Source: Planktothrix rubescens CCAP 1459/22
GTDB lineage: Bacteria > Cyanobacteriota > Cyanobacteriia > Cyanobacteriales > Microcoleaceae
Direction: 5' to 3'
Assembly: GCA_904830895.1 (NCBI GenBank)
Contig: LR882958.1
Coordinates: 3,032,001-3,096,000 of the forward strand
Length of the DNA stretch: 64,000 nucleotides
The notes under the pieces are model-generated. The model saw nothing but the letters and a program-made list of their open reading frames with translations. It had not been told where the DNA came from and did no database searches. This document shows positions 27,519-36,234 of this stretch, one piece after another (the first letter of the stretch is position 1; each line of letters opens with the position of its first letter). The position numbers were made by a program, and so were the translations under genes.

Positions 27519-28994
27519 TTAATTTCCCTGATTTAAAATAGAAACTTGTTTTTTATACCCCTGTTTTTGGGTCGGCATTTCCTGAGTAATGGGAATTTCA
27601 ATCATAAATTCTGTTCCTTTCCCTGGGGTAGAAATACATTGTAAACTACCTTGATGTTTTTCAACCACAATATTTTTACTGATAGATAAACCAATCCCTG
27701 TACCCTTACCTACAGGCTTTGTAGTAAAAAATGGTTCAAATAGATGGGCTAAAATTTCCTCAGTCATTCCCCCGGCATTATCACTAATTTTAATTGTAAC
27801 ATTATGATCATTAATAATATCAGTTTTAATCAAAATCTGACCAGGATTAACCTGCAATTGTTCAATATTTTTTTGTTGATTATTTTCTTCAATTGCATCA
27901 ATAGCATTGGCTAAAATATTCATAAAAACTTGATTAATTTCTCCCCCGTAACATTCAACTAAAGGTAAAGAGGAACTATATTCTTTGATTACATGAATTG
28001 CCGGATGATCCTGTTTTCGTTTTAACCGATTTTGTAAAATCATTAAGGTGCCATCAATTCCTTCATGAAGATTAATTGCTTTCATTTGAGAACCATCCTG
28101 ACGGGTAAAATTGCGTAAACTTAGCACAATTTCTCGAATCCTTTCTGCACCCACCTGCATTGATTCTAACATCTTCGGCAAATCTTCTAAAATAAAGTCT
28201 AATTCTACCGCTTCTACCTCCTGTTGAATCACCGGATGGGGATTAGAATAATACTGTTGATAGAGTTCAAAAATCTTTAAAAGATTATCAGTGTATTCTT
28301 GAACATAAGCTAGATTTCCATAAATAAAATTAACCGGATTATTAATTTCATGGGCAATTCCAGCTAACATTTGTCCGAGAATTGACATTTTTTCGTTATT
28401 GACTAATTGAGTTTGAATAATCTTAATTTTATTGAAACACTGTTCTAAAGCAATTTTATTATTTTCTGATTCTGTAATAGATTTTTGTAATTCTTTTTGA
28501 TTGGATTCAACCTTTATTTCTAATTGATAATTGATATTTTTAAGTTGTAAATTTTCCCGTCTCTCTGTTTTTAATTCTTGTTTTAATTGATTCAAATTTT
28601 GCCGAACTTCTTTCCGATATTCAGCTAACTTCCAATAGTTGTTTAATTTCAGTAAAAACTCCTCTGTATCTAAACAAGTAAACAAATAATCCATAACCCC
28701 CAAACTCAACCAAGTCTTGATGGTAGCTTGTTTTTCGGTCGTAATTAAAATAATCGGAATATTTAGACCTGAACTCTGCAATTGTTGACACAACATAAAT
28801 TCATTCTCACCCAGCATGGAAACCGCAATGAAAATCAAATCAACTAGGGAGGATTTTTCCATAAAAACAGCAACTTCATCTGAATTTATCCACAATAAAT
28901 TAACCTGTTTTTGATCAAATAAATTTCGGACAATTTGTAGGTCAATTGAATGGTTATCAACAATTAAGATATTAGTTGATTCGGACTCACTCAT
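27519..28994 (-). CDS. Histidine kinase with N-terminal degenerate receiver domain
   Basis: A 491-residue soluble sensor kinase from ATG 28994 (GGGAG upstream). Residues 8-105 have the receiver fold ([37 protein letters not shown]), but the phospho-acceptor position is Ala (LIFIAVSML, about residue 57) and the conserved Lys position looks like Glu, so it probably cannot be phosphorylated. A long coiled coil follows (about 125-200), then HisKA with [20 protein letters not shown] (His about 215) and an HATPase domain ([35 protein letters not shown]). No response regulator is adjacent; the haemagglutinin-type gene lies 62 bp downstream. Confidence 0.9.
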   Translation of the reverse strand: MSESESTNILIVDNHSIDLQIVRNLFDQKQVNLLWINSDEVAVFMEKSSLVDLIFIAVSMLGENEFMLCQQLQSSGLNIPIILITTEKQATIKTWLSLGVMDYLFTCLDTEEFLLKLNNYWKLAEYRKEVRQNLNQLKQELKTERRENLQLKNINYQLEIKVESNQKELQKSITESENNKIALEQCFNKIKIIQTQLVNNEKMSILGQMLAGIAHEINNPVNFIYGNLAYVQEYTDNLLKIFELYQQYYSNPHPVIQQEVEAVELDFILEDLPKMLESMQVGAERIREIVLSLRNFTRQDGSQMKAINLHEGIDGTLMILQNRLKRKQDHPAIHVIKEYSSSLPLVECYGGEINQVFMNILANAIDAIEENNQQKNIEQLQVNPGQILIKTDIINDHNVTIKISDNAGGMTEEILAHLFEPFFTTKPVGKGTGIGLSISKNIVVEKHQGSLQCISTPGKGTEFMIEIPITQEMPTQKQGYKKQVSILNQGN

Positions 28995-29256
28995 CACTTA
29001 TTCTCCCTCAATAAATAGGTAAAATTCACTATTGATTACCTTTGAAAAATTGTTTAAAAATGGGATTGGATAACTGATCTCTATAAAAGAGATATGACTG
29101 ATTATTTCTTTCTCCTGGCTTACCTCCAGACTCCCTGAAGATAAACCCGATATTCAAATCATACAATATTGTTAGGAAAAGACAGGAAACCAGTGGATAA
29201 AGTTTGGTGGGTGAGGTAATGTTAACATACGACAAACCCCCTAATCTCTATTTTCC

Positions 29257-30117
29257 ATGCGCTTTCAATGCCCAGTCTGTGACTTTGACTATCAAAAACC
29301 GATTCCAGAAACCTGTGTAGTCTGTGGATGGGATTTACAAATCCATCTATCTATACCAGAAAATTTAAAACAGGATCAAAAATCTTTAGACTGGGCAAAA
29401 CAAACTTGGAAACGTCTCCAAACCGTCGATATTTCTAAACATAAAACTATTTCTAAATCAAAAAAAAGATTGACCGTTGCCGACCTTTTACCTCGGTTAG
29501 AATCCTTGGAAAATCAACTACAACAAGCTACCTTAGAAAGACAAAATTTAGAGAATTTGTTGACAGAGATATTACATTATTTAGAAACCATTAACCCTGA
29601 ATTATTAGTCAATATAAATCCGCCATCTTATCCAGATTTTCCCCAATCAGAAGTTAGCATAGACTACAGTTCACTCAGCGAATTATTAGCCAATGGAGAT
29701 TGGAAAACCGCCGATGAATATACCTGGGAATTGATTTTATATATTGTCGAAAGAGAAGCCGAAAAATGGTTAAGACCAGAAGATATTGAACAGTTTCCCT
29801 GTACGGATTTAAACACCATTAACTGGCTATGGGAATATTATAGTCAGGGATTATTTAGTTTAACAAGTCAATGGCAAATTTTCTATGATTTAGAAGGAGA
29901 TTATCCAAAATTTTGTGATCAAGTTGGTTGGCGTCGGGAAGAAAGTTGGCTTTATTATGAAGAACTAAATTTTACCCTAAATGCACCGCTAGGACATTTA
30001 CCTATTATTTGTTGGCGAAAACGAGCCTGTTATGGTGTAGGGAATGCAGCCCCAAACGAAAATTTATCCTTAATCTTTTCTCGCCTCTCCACCTGTAGTA
30101 AGCCCTTCAGGGCTTAA
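29257..30117 (+). CDS. GUN4-like domain protein with N-terminal zinc ribbon
   Basis: A 286-residue protein. Residues 1-30 form a four-Cys zinc ribbon (FQCPVCDFDY and CVVCGWDL). A coiled-coil region (about 75-110) follows. Residues 140-260 match the GUN4 fold known from chlorophyll-synthesis regulators: SSLSELLANGDWKTADEYTW, then WLRPEDIEQFPCTDLNTINW, then YYSQGLFSLTSQWQIFYDL. Many cyanobacterial GUN4-domain proteins are not the true Gun4, and this one is of unknown role. Its last residues (STCSKPFRA) are encoded by the first REP sequence of the array that follows, so the original C-terminus may have been altered. ATG 29257 is the first start. Confidence 0.82.
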   Translation: MRFQCPVCDFDYQKPIPETCVVCGWDLQIHLSIPENLKQDQKSLDWAKQTWKRLQTVDISKHKTISKSKKRLTVADLLPRLESLENQLQQATLERQNLENLLTEILHYLETINPELLVNINPPSYPDFPQSEVSIDYSSLSELLANGDWKTADEYTWELILYIVEREAEKWLRPEDIEQFPCTDLNTINWLWEYYSQGLFSLTSQWQIFYDLEGDYPKFCDQVGWRREESWLYYEELNFTLNAPLGHLPIICWRKRACYGVGNAAPNENLSLIFSRLSTCSKPFRA

Positions 30118-30373
30118 TCCCCCAAAACTTATAAATATAGGAGAAAGCCCTGAAGGGCTTACTACTTTTATGATGTCAGGTGTTAAAATAATAGTAGTAA
30201 GCCCTTCAGGGCTTAATCCCCTTAAACCTAAAAATATAAGAGAAAGCCCTAAAGGGCTTACTACTTTTATGATGTCAGGTGTTAAAATAATAGTAGTAAG
30301 CCCTTTAGGGCTTAATCTTCTCAAACTTATAAATATAGGAGAAAGCCCTGAAGGGCTTACTACTTTTATGATG
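30098..30373. repeat. REP/BIME array, 99-bp period, beside its RAYT gene
   Basis: Units start at 30098, 30197 and 30296. Each holds a REP hairpin (GTAGTAAGCCCTTCAGGGCT, with a GTAG tetranucleotide 5' of the AAGCCC/GGGCTT stem), an ~26-bp spacer, the same REP inverted (AAGCCCTGAAGGGCTTACTA), and a second spacer that contains TTTTATGATGT. The last spacer runs into the start codon of the transposase gene. Units 2 and 3 carry paired changes (CTAAAG/CTTTAG) in the loop. Such paired inverted REPs are called BIMEs. Confidence 0.88.
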
Positions 30374-30964
30374 TATGAATATCGTAAACTTACACCTGAG
30401 CAACGCAAAGAACTGGTTAAACAACGGTTAGCTAAAGGATTTCCGCCGCACTCACCTCCCCATCCTATTCAGATTGAAGCTTTTTATTTATTAACCGTTG
30501 CTTGTTATGAACATCAACCCTATATTTCAACGCCGCATCGTCGTCAAGAATTATTAAATTTGATTTTTGAACAATTTATTAATGCGGGTTTTGATATCCG
30601 GGCTTGGATTATTCTTCCTAATCATTATCATTTGTTGGTTTATGTTGATAAATTTCCAGAATTAAGCCGTTTATTTAATATTATTCATAGGCGAACTTCT
30701 CGCTACTGGAATTTAGAAGACCAAGTTACAAAACGCAAGATTTGGTATAGTTTTTCAGACCGGATGATTCGCAATGATAACCATTATTATCAAACTTTAA
30801 ATTATCTCCATTTTAATCCGGTTAAACATGATTATGTTCCATCTCCTTATGATTGGGAAGAAAGTAGTGTTCATTGGTATATTGAACATTATGGTCGTGA
30901 ATGGTTACGCGATGCTTGGGTGCAATATCCGGTTAAGGATTATGGGAAGGATTGGGATGATTAA
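30368..30964 (+). CDS. REP-associated tyrosine transposase (RAYT)
   Basis: A 198-residue Y1 HUH transposase. The start ATG (30368, or 30371) sits at the end of the REP array; the long open frame from 30170 is just read-through of the repeats. The family motif HUH is PNHYHLLVYVD (near residue 100), and the catalytic-Tyr region is YYQTLNYLHFNPVKHDYVPS. FYLLTVACYEHQPYIST is the typical N-terminal strand. RAYTs bind REP hairpins with a GTAG tetranucleotide and spread them in the genome; this gene is flanked on both sides by exactly such REPs. All key residues are present, so it may be active. Confidence 0.92.
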   Translation: MMYEYRKLTPEQRKELVKQRLAKGFPPHSPPHPIQIEAFYLLTVACYEHQPYISTPHRRQELLNLIFEQFINAGFDIRAWIILPNHYHLLVYVDKFPELSRLFNIIHRRTSRYWNLEDQVTKRKIWYSFSDRMIRNDNHYYQTLNYLHFNPVKHDYVPSPYDWEESSVHWYIEHYGREWLRDAWVQYPVKDYGKDWDD

Positions 30965-30978
30965 TTAATTAATAAAGA

Positions 30979-31006
30979 AAGCCCTGAAGGGCTTACTACG
31001 GTTTTT
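30979..31006 (+). repeat. REP copy downstream of the RAYT gene
   Basis: AAGCCCTGAAGGGCTTACTA (30979-30998) is the inverted REP form, followed by a T-run (31002-31008), so it can also act as a terminator for the RAYT transcript. The TAG stop of the convergent methyltransferase gene (30996-30998, minus strand) lies inside it. Confidence 0.8.
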
Positions 31007-32069
31007 TTAAGATTAATATATCCTGGTAGTTAGTGGCGGGAGTTCGTCCGCACCATAACCCATAATATTTGGCGGAAACTGTAAAACCTAATGCTTCAAT
31101 CCACTGTGTTACTGATACTTCTCGATGACCCATATCACTTTCGGGAATTTCTAAATTTGAGAAAAATGAGTCTTCAAATTCATGGATTAAATTTTGAGAA
31201 CTTTTTCCGGCTTTAATTAGAGCTTCTGATTCTTCATTTAACAAAAAGAATGTACATAAACACCGTCCTCCTGGTTTGAGAACTCGATAAACTTCTTTGA
31301 GATAATTTTGAACCGCATTGGCATATAAATGGGTAAATACGGAAGTTAAGAAAACAAAATCAAATTGTTCATCGGAATAGGGAAAATCATAATTTTCTAC
31401 CTGAATTGTTCCTTCTGTATTATAGCGTTTATTATAAATATTCGCCCATTGAAAGTTAAAATTAGGTCGATGTTCATGAATAACAGATTGATTCCAGTTA
31501 ATCCATTTTTCAACAATATCAAACCCTTCGTAACGGGCGGTATCATCTAAATAATAGGCGAGGGAATAGGCCATGCGACCCACGCCACATCCGGCATCTA
31601 AAATAGATTCGTGGGGTTTTAATTGGGCTTTATTCACAAAATGACCCAGAAAATCACAGGCGACAAATTTAAAACTTCCTCCCACTCCTACCCGATCTTC
31701 TTTATCGGGAACCGGAAGACTAGATTCTAATAAATTGAATAAAATTTCTCCTTCCTCTCCCTTGAATAAAGGAATTAATTGTACTAAAGTATTAAATTGA
31801 TTCGGTGCAATCACTTCTATGGGAATATAAATTAAAAATCGAGCTTGGTTGGCGTTAGGTAAGGTAGGAAATAGTTTATAAACATCGGGACTAGGCAGGT
31901 TTTTTTCGATTTTGAATTGGGTGATTTCTTGACCCCCAATAATTAGTTTAAACCCTTCTATGGGTTCACCTTGAATTGAAGTTACCCATCCTTTTAAACG
32001 GACTTGATCCGCTTCTAGGGTAACATCTCCTAAACAGCCGAGGGTTTTGAGGGAGGGATGAGAATTCAT
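30996..32069 (-). CDS. SAM-dependent methyltransferase
   Basis: A 357-residue class I methyltransferase. The N-terminal ~130 residues are an all-beta part I do not recognise (LKGWVTSIQGEPIEGFKLII), followed by the Rossmann domain: motif I ILDAGCGVGRMAYSLAYYL, acidic motif II YEGFDIVEKW, motif IV FDFVFLTSVFTHLY and VLKPGGRCLCTFFLL. The combination of a small beta domain and a methyltransferase occurs in polysaccharide and glycan modification loci, but the substrate here is unknown. It starts MNSHPSLKTLGCLGDV. The upstream neighbours (unknown protein, gcvH) share its strand. Confidence 0.85.
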   Translation of the reverse strand: MNSHPSLKTLGCLGDVTLEADQVRLKGWVTSIQGEPIEGFKLIIGGQEITQFKIEKNLPSPDVYKLFPTLPNANQARFLIYIPIEVIAPNQFNTLVQLIPLFKGEEGEILFNLLESSLPVPDKEDRVGVGGSFKFVACDFLGHFVNKAQLKPHESILDAGCGVGRMAYSLAYYLDDTARYEGFDIVEKWINWNQSVIHEHRPNFNFQWANIYNKRYNTEGTIQVENYDFPYSDEQFDFVFLTSVFTHLYANAVQNYLKEVYRVLKPGGRCLCTFFLLNEESEALIKAGKSSQNLIHEFEDSFFSNLEIPESDMGHREVSVTQWIEALGFTVSAKYYGLWCGRTPATNYQDILILKKP

Positions 32070-32107
32070 AAGATGATTTTTGGTAACTTTAATTGAATGA
32101 AAAATTA

Positions 32108-32137
32108 TTCTCCCCTCTCCGAAAGTAAGGAGAGGTA
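32108..32137. repeat. Hairpin CCTCTCC/GGAGAGG between minus-strand genes
   Basis: CCTCTCC (32112-32118) and GGAGAGG (32127-32133) form a 7-bp stem in the spacer between the 177-residue protein gene and the methyltransferase gene. A weak T-rich stretch follows on the minus strand, so it could be a terminator or a dispersed repeat. Confidence 0.45.
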
Positions 32138-32176
32138 GAGTTTAATTACTATTCCTTGTTTTTGGATTTAGAATGA

Positions 32177-32710
32177 CTATAATAAGCGTTCTAAAATCTT
32201 GACTATAGCCGCCAGTTGTTCTGAATCATATTTCCAACGTTCTAGGAAATCTTGATAGCTTCCTGCTCCGGTTTGAACACTGTTGAATAGTTGTTGAAGC
32301 CGCGATCGCAAAAGGGAAAAATTCAACTGTTGAATTAAATTAGAAGAACGTTGAACAACCCGTTGTGAACTTTCCTGCATTTCTAGGTTATTATGTCGAT
32401 GATGATAGATAACCATTGTTGCAGACATCGCCACATTTTTAACCAGTAAGTCTGACACAATTTCCGGCGAAGTTTCTAAGGCTTGAATCAGAGAAACAAT
32501 GGGCTGATCAAAACAAGAACGAGCATCGGTTAAATAAGTCACAAAAAAGCCCCTAGCCCCATTATGAGTTTTAACTAACTCCGTGATCACCCGTGTAATT
32601 TCAGCCTCCAATAACGAGTTTTCTTCTAGTGTATTTAACAACAGTTCAGTAATTTCTATCCCTTGCTCAAAGGTAACATTTTCTGGAACTGATATAGATA
32701 AATCGGTCAT
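32177..32710 (-). CDS. Conserved-looking helical protein of unknown function
   Basis: A 177-residue protein predicted to be almost wholly alpha-helical and soluble, with no Cys-rich or membrane part. Sequence features include EQGIEITELLLNTLEE near the N-terminus, a central GARGFFVTYLTDARS and a charged C-terminal helix. I do not recognise a family. It begins 60 bp downstream of gcvH on the same strand, so co-transcription is likely, and coding quality (long frame, normal composition) supports a real gene. Confidence 0.7.
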   Translation of the reverse strand: MTDLSISVPENVTFEQGIEITELLLNTLEENSLLEAEITRVITELVKTHNGARGFFVTYLTDARSCFDQPIVSLIQALETSPEIVSDLLVKNVAMSATMVIYHHRHNNLEMQESSQRVVQRSSNLIQQLNFSLLRSRLQQLFNSVQTGAGSYQDFLERWKYDSEQLAAIVKILERLL

Positions 32711-32770
32711 AGATATTTTTTAATCAAGACTTTGAACAGACCTAAAACCCAAAACCCTCTGTTAAACGCC

Positions 32771-33148
32771 TTAAACTAAGGCTTGATATTGTTCTGCGGA
32801 TAAGCTATCATCTAAATCACTAGAATCAGTGATTTTAACTTTGATTAACCATCCATCTCCATAGGGATCATCTGATAGAATTTCAGGGGAATCTTCAAGG
32901 GTAGTATTACATTCAATCACTATACCGCCTATCGGTGAAATCAATTCTTCCACGGCTTTCACAGACTCAACTGTTCCAAACTTTTCTCCCTTCTCAATTT
33001 CATCCTCTACATTTGGTAATTCCACAAAGACAATATCTCCAAGTTGACTCACAGCAAACTCAGTTATCCCAATGGTGGCGATTTCACCATCAAGTCTGAC
33101 GTATTCGTGGCTATCTAAATATCTCAGGTCTTCAGGATAGGATGTCAT
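32771..33148 (-). CDS. gcvH: Glycine cleavage system H protein
   Basis: GcvH is the lipoyl-carrying shuttle protein of the glycine cleavage complex, which in cyanobacteria serves photorespiratory glycine breakdown. The 125-residue protein has the normal length. The lipoyl Lys is Lys64 in [18 protein letters not shown], and the flanking blocks [20 protein letters not shown] and [11 protein letters not shown] are conserved. The start [17 protein letters not shown] at 33148 is preceded by TGAGGAATC. gcvP and gcvT are not in the window. Confidence 0.96.
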   Translation of the reverse strand: MTSYPEDLRYLDSHEYVRLDGEIATIGITEFAVSQLGDIVFVELPNVEDEIEKGEKFGTVESVKAVEELISPIGGIVIECNTTLEDSPEILSDDPYGDGWLIKVKITDSSDLDDSLSAEQYQALV

Positions 33149-33793
33149 GCTGATTCCTCAAAGTGTATTGACTAGATTAATTGTTCACCAAATCTATTAA
33201 ACTACAAAATTAGAATAAAAACAGCTTTACCTTGTAAATAACATGATCAACCGCCAGACTTTGATCAAACGCTTTATTATTGGTGACTTTTCCCTAAAAC
33301 GCATGATCCGTTTTCTGATAATTTTGTATGTAGCTGTTGGGGTTTGGGCATATTTCTATTCAGAACGCTTAATTTTTATCCCTCAACCTTCTAGCTATCA
33401 ACTGACTCCAGAATTCCTAACCCTGAAAACAGAGCAGGGTGTAAATATCACAGCCTTATATTTACCAAATCCTAAAGCTAAATATACTATTCTTTATAGT
33501 CATGGCAATGCGGAAGATTTAGGAGATATTCGCGTTGTATTAGAATTACTTCGTCAGATGGGATTTGCGGTTTTTTCCTATGATTATCCCGGTTATGGCA
33601 TGAGTCAAGGAGAACCCTCAGAACTAGGTACTTATCAAGCCATTGATACTGCTTATGATTATCTCACACAACAGTTAAAAATTCCTCCGAATCAGATTAT
33701 TGTTTATGGTCGTTCAGTCGGTGGGGGGCCATCGGTTGATTTGGCATCTCGTAAACCTGTGGCGGGTTTGGTTCTTGAGAGTGCATTTGTTAG

Positions 33794-35153
33794 TGGGACT
33801 TAAACAAAAATAAGGGAAGAAATAGATGATAATGATTATGTAGCAAGCACATAACATTCAAGAATAACGAATGAAAGAGACAACCCCGGCAGCGATGCCC
33901 CCCTGCTTTGACCGATGGTGTCAAAGATTTGACGATATATTTGGTCATCTTGCCCAAAAACGGGAATTTAGGAACTATTTAGGGGGATTATTGGGAGAAA
34001 GTGAGCGAAAAAACCTGTCGCAAATGGCGAATAACTCCGTAGGAGTAGCTTACCACCGATTACACCACTTTTTAACCGAAGCTCCCTGGTTAGCAATGAA
34101 ACTGAATCAGCGTCGCCTGGAGGTGATGAATCAGTGTAAGCAAACCCAGATTAGTCGGGGATTTGCCCTAATTATTGATGATTCAGGACATCGAAAAAGC
34201 GGGAACTTTACTGATGGAGTGGGACGACAATACATCGGAGAAATCGGAAAAACCGACAATGGAATCGTAGCAGTAACGAGCCATCTATACGATGGCAAAA
34301 AAAGCCTACCATTAGATATAGAATTATATCAAAAAGCCGAGTCATTACCGTCAGGAAAAGCTGACCCGGAATTTAAAAAGAAACCGGAAATAGCATTAGA
34401 ATTAATAGAAAGGAGCTTAGAGAGAGGATATCAACCGGGAATTGTGCTAACAGATGCCGGGTATGGAAATAACACAAATTTTTTACAAGAGTTAGAGAAA
34501 AAAAGATTAAAATATATAGGGGGAGTCGCCAAGAATCGAAAGGTAATCCTCAAAAAGGGGGAAGATAAAACAGAGGAAACTCGATTAGATAATTTAGCCA
34601 AATCGTTGCCCCAAGGAGCTTTTAGTGAAATTCAACTCCAACTAGAAAAACCCAGAACTGTGTGGGTAGCAACAAAAGAAATTGAATTATCAAAGTATGC
34701 AGGGAAGAAAGTAATAGCCATCGTCATGAATGCTGCCACTTTCGACCAAGCCAGTGATATTGATTATTTAATGACTAATGTTGAGGCATCAAAAGCCACA
34801 GGAGAATGGATAGTAACGACCTATTCACAAAGAAATTGGATAGAAGTTTTTTACAGGGAAGCTAAGGGTTGGTTGGGGCTGAAAGAATATCAAGTCCGAG
34901 ATAAAAGAAGTCTAATCAGACATTGGATTTTGGTATTTTGTGCCTATACTTTTATTCTCTGGCATAGTTTAACTGGAGGGTTAAGACGTCGATGGGCTAA
35001 CAAACCTTTAAACACATTTGCTGATGCCCTTGAAGCCTTCCGCACAGCGATTTCCTTTCGATTTGTGGAGTGGCTCCAGAATAATAGGGATGTATTTGCA
35101 GCCTACAAAGCAAGTTTAGGCTTGATTTGGGCTTGATTTTTGTTTAAGTCCCA
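33794..35153 (+). mobile_element. Complete IS701-family insertion sequence
   Basis: A 1360-bp element has perfect 18-bp terminal inverted repeats, TGGGACTTAAACAAAAAT (33794-33811) and ATTTTTGTTTAAGTCCCA (35136-35153). It is flanked by the 4-bp target duplication TTAG (33790-33793 and 35154-35157), which fits the YTAR target of the IS701 family. It carries one transposase gene on the + strand and looks intact. Confidence 0.93.
33871..35136 (+). CDS. IS701-family transposase (DDE)
   Basis: A 421-residue DDE transposase. The first Asp lies in LIIDDSGHRKSGNFTDGVGR, the second in IVLTDAGYGNNTNFL, and the Glu in RNWIEVFYREAKGWLGLKEY; GRQYIGEIGKTDNGIVAV and SHLYDGKKSLPLDIELY are the usual IS701/DDE_5 blocks. 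It starts MKETTPAAMPPCFDRWCQRF at ATG 33871. The last base of its stop codon touches the right terminal repeat, typical of compact IS elements. Nothing suggests a frameshift or loss, so it is probably functional. Confidence 0.95.
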   Translation: MKETTPAAMPPCFDRWCQRFDDIFGHLAQKREFRNYLGGLLGESERKNLSQMANNSVGVAYHRLHHFLTEAPWLAMKLNQRRLEVMNQCKQTQISRGFALIIDDSGHRKSGNFTDGVGRQYIGEIGKTDNGIVAVTSHLYDGKKSLPLDIELYQKAESLPSGKADPEFKKKPEIALELIERSLERGYQPGIVLTDAGYGNNTNFLQELEKKRLKYIGGVAKNRKVILKKGEDKTEETRLDNLAKSLPQGAFSEIQLQLEKPRTVWVATKEIELSKYAGKKVIAIVMNAATFDQASDIDYLMTNVEASKATGEWIVTTYSQRNWIEVFYREAKGWLGLKEYQVRDKRSLIRHWILVFCAYTFILWHSLTGGLRRRWANKPLNTFADALEAFRTAISFRFVEWLQNNRDVFAAYKASLGLIWA

Positions 35154-35177
35154 TTAGCACCTTTCGGGTGAAAATAG

Positions 35178-35436
35178 ACTTGCCTTTATATCCTTTTGAT
35201 AAGTTTCCCAATCTCAGCAAAATTCCTTTGATTAAAGCTCCGGTTTTAGTGATTCATGGAACAGTTGATCAAGTGATTCCTTTTAGTCATGGACAACGAT
35301 TATTTGCCGCCGTAAATACTCCTAAATTGTCCTTTTGGGTGGAAGGGGCTGATCATAATGATGTTAGTGAAGTTGCGGGCGATCGCTATGAACAAATATT
35401 AAAAGAATTTATCCAAATCCTGAAAAATTAAATCTT
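35178..35436 (+). repeat. Direct repeat, copy 1 (3' half of hydrolase gene)
   Basis: This segment is repeated at 37723-37981 in the same orientation, 2545 bp away. By eye the copies are identical from 35178 to 35418, differ at three of the next four bases, and agree again to 35436. It covers the hydrolase 3' end plus about 5 bp. Confidence 0.95.
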
Positions 35437-35646
35437 ATTGATCCACAGTGGTATTTTTTTTGCGGACTATAGCACCTCTAACTACTACTATCAAAAGATT
35501 TTTACTTTTATAATTACTCTGTAAGAGTCCCATCAGGCGCTGAGTTTTTTGTATTTTAAACGATCTTGACTTATACAGCCTAGGGCATCTATAATTCCGT
35601 ATATAGTCTTATTTATAACTAATCTAATACAGAGGAAAACTGAATC

Positions 35647-36222
35647 ATGGGAGTTTCACTTACCAAAGGGCAGCGCGTATCTCTCGACAAGATCGCACCG
35701 GGATTATCCGAGGTATTCGTAGGACTAGGATGGGACGTTAAAGTTACAGACACAGGTTCCGACTTTGACCTAGACTCATCCTTGTTTTTGCTGGGTGCCA
35801 ATGAAAAACTGATTTCAGATAATCACTTTATTTTTTACAACAATCTCACCAGTCCCGACCCTGATCAATCGGTTCAGCATACCGGAGATAACCTTACGGG
35901 TGTGGGTGAAGGTGATGATGAAGTTATCAAAATCAACCTCAAAAAAATCCCTGCTGACATCCAAAAAATTATTGTGACTGTGACGATCCACGAAGCACAA
36001 CAACGGCATCAGAACTTTGGACAAGTGCAAAATGCTTTTGTGCGGATCGTAAATGCCGAGACAAAACAAGAAGTTGTCCGTTATGACCTGGTTGAAGACT
36101 ATTCAATTGAGACTGCGTTAATTATGGCTGAACTCTACCGTAAAGACGGAGAGTGGCGTCTGAATGCAGTGGGAGCAGGTTATCAAGGCGGTTTACAAAC
36201 ATTACTTGATCGCTATAGCTAA
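35647..36222 (+). CDS. terD: TerD-family stress protein
   Basis: A 191-residue TerD/CABP domain protein; the family binds Ca2+ and is linked to tellurite, phage and general stress resistance. The start MGVSLTKGQRVSLDK follows GAGGAAA. Conserved blocks are GWDVKV, FDLDSSLFLLG, YNNLTSPD, and the Ca2+-binding GDNLTGVGEGDDE, then FGQVQNAFVRIVN and MAELYRKDGEWRLNAVG. A second TerD gene follows 12 bp later, and a metalloprotease gene after that, on the same strand; these probably form one operon. The trio lies between the two hydrolase repeats. Confidence 0.95.
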   Translation: MGVSLTKGQRVSLDKIAPGLSEVFVGLGWDVKVTDTGSDFDLDSSLFLLGANEKLISDNHFIFYNNLTSPDPDQSVQHTGDNLTGVGEGDDEVIKINLKKIPADIQKIIVTVTIHEAQQRHQNFGQVQNAFVRIVNAETKQEVVRYDLVEDYSIETALIMAELYRKDGEWRLNAVGAGYQGGLQTLLDRYS

Positions 36223-36234
36223 AAGGCAAAACCA

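Larger units (their letters stand above)
33243..35431 (+). pseudogene. Alpha/beta hydrolase gene interrupted by an IS701-type element
   Basis: The 5' half (33243-33793) encodes a membrane anchor (IRFLIILYVAVGVWAYFY) and the first part of a BEM46/FrsA-like hydrolase: LYSHGNAEDLGD, SYDYPGYGMSQGEPS and the nucleophile motif YGRSVGGGP. The frame is cut at the element (ending ESAFVSGT). The 3' half resumes at 35154 and supplies the catalytic Asp (HGTVDQVIPFSHG) and His (VEGADHNDVSE). Removing the element and one TTAG copy restores an uninterrupted frame, A-F-V-S-T-F-R-V, so the break is recent. The 3' half is also duplicated at 37723. Confidence 0.92.

Noticed and set aside
30170-30367. N-terminal 66-residue extension of the RAYT gene
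   Set aside because: It is only the REP units read in an open frame (33-codon period). Conserved RAYT sequence begins at 30368/30371.
30098-30373. Regular 99-bp repeats as a CRISPR array
   Set aside because: The repeated part is nearly the whole unit, includes paired inverted hairpins and has no unique spacers; no cas gene is near. It is a REP/BIME array with a RAYT gene.
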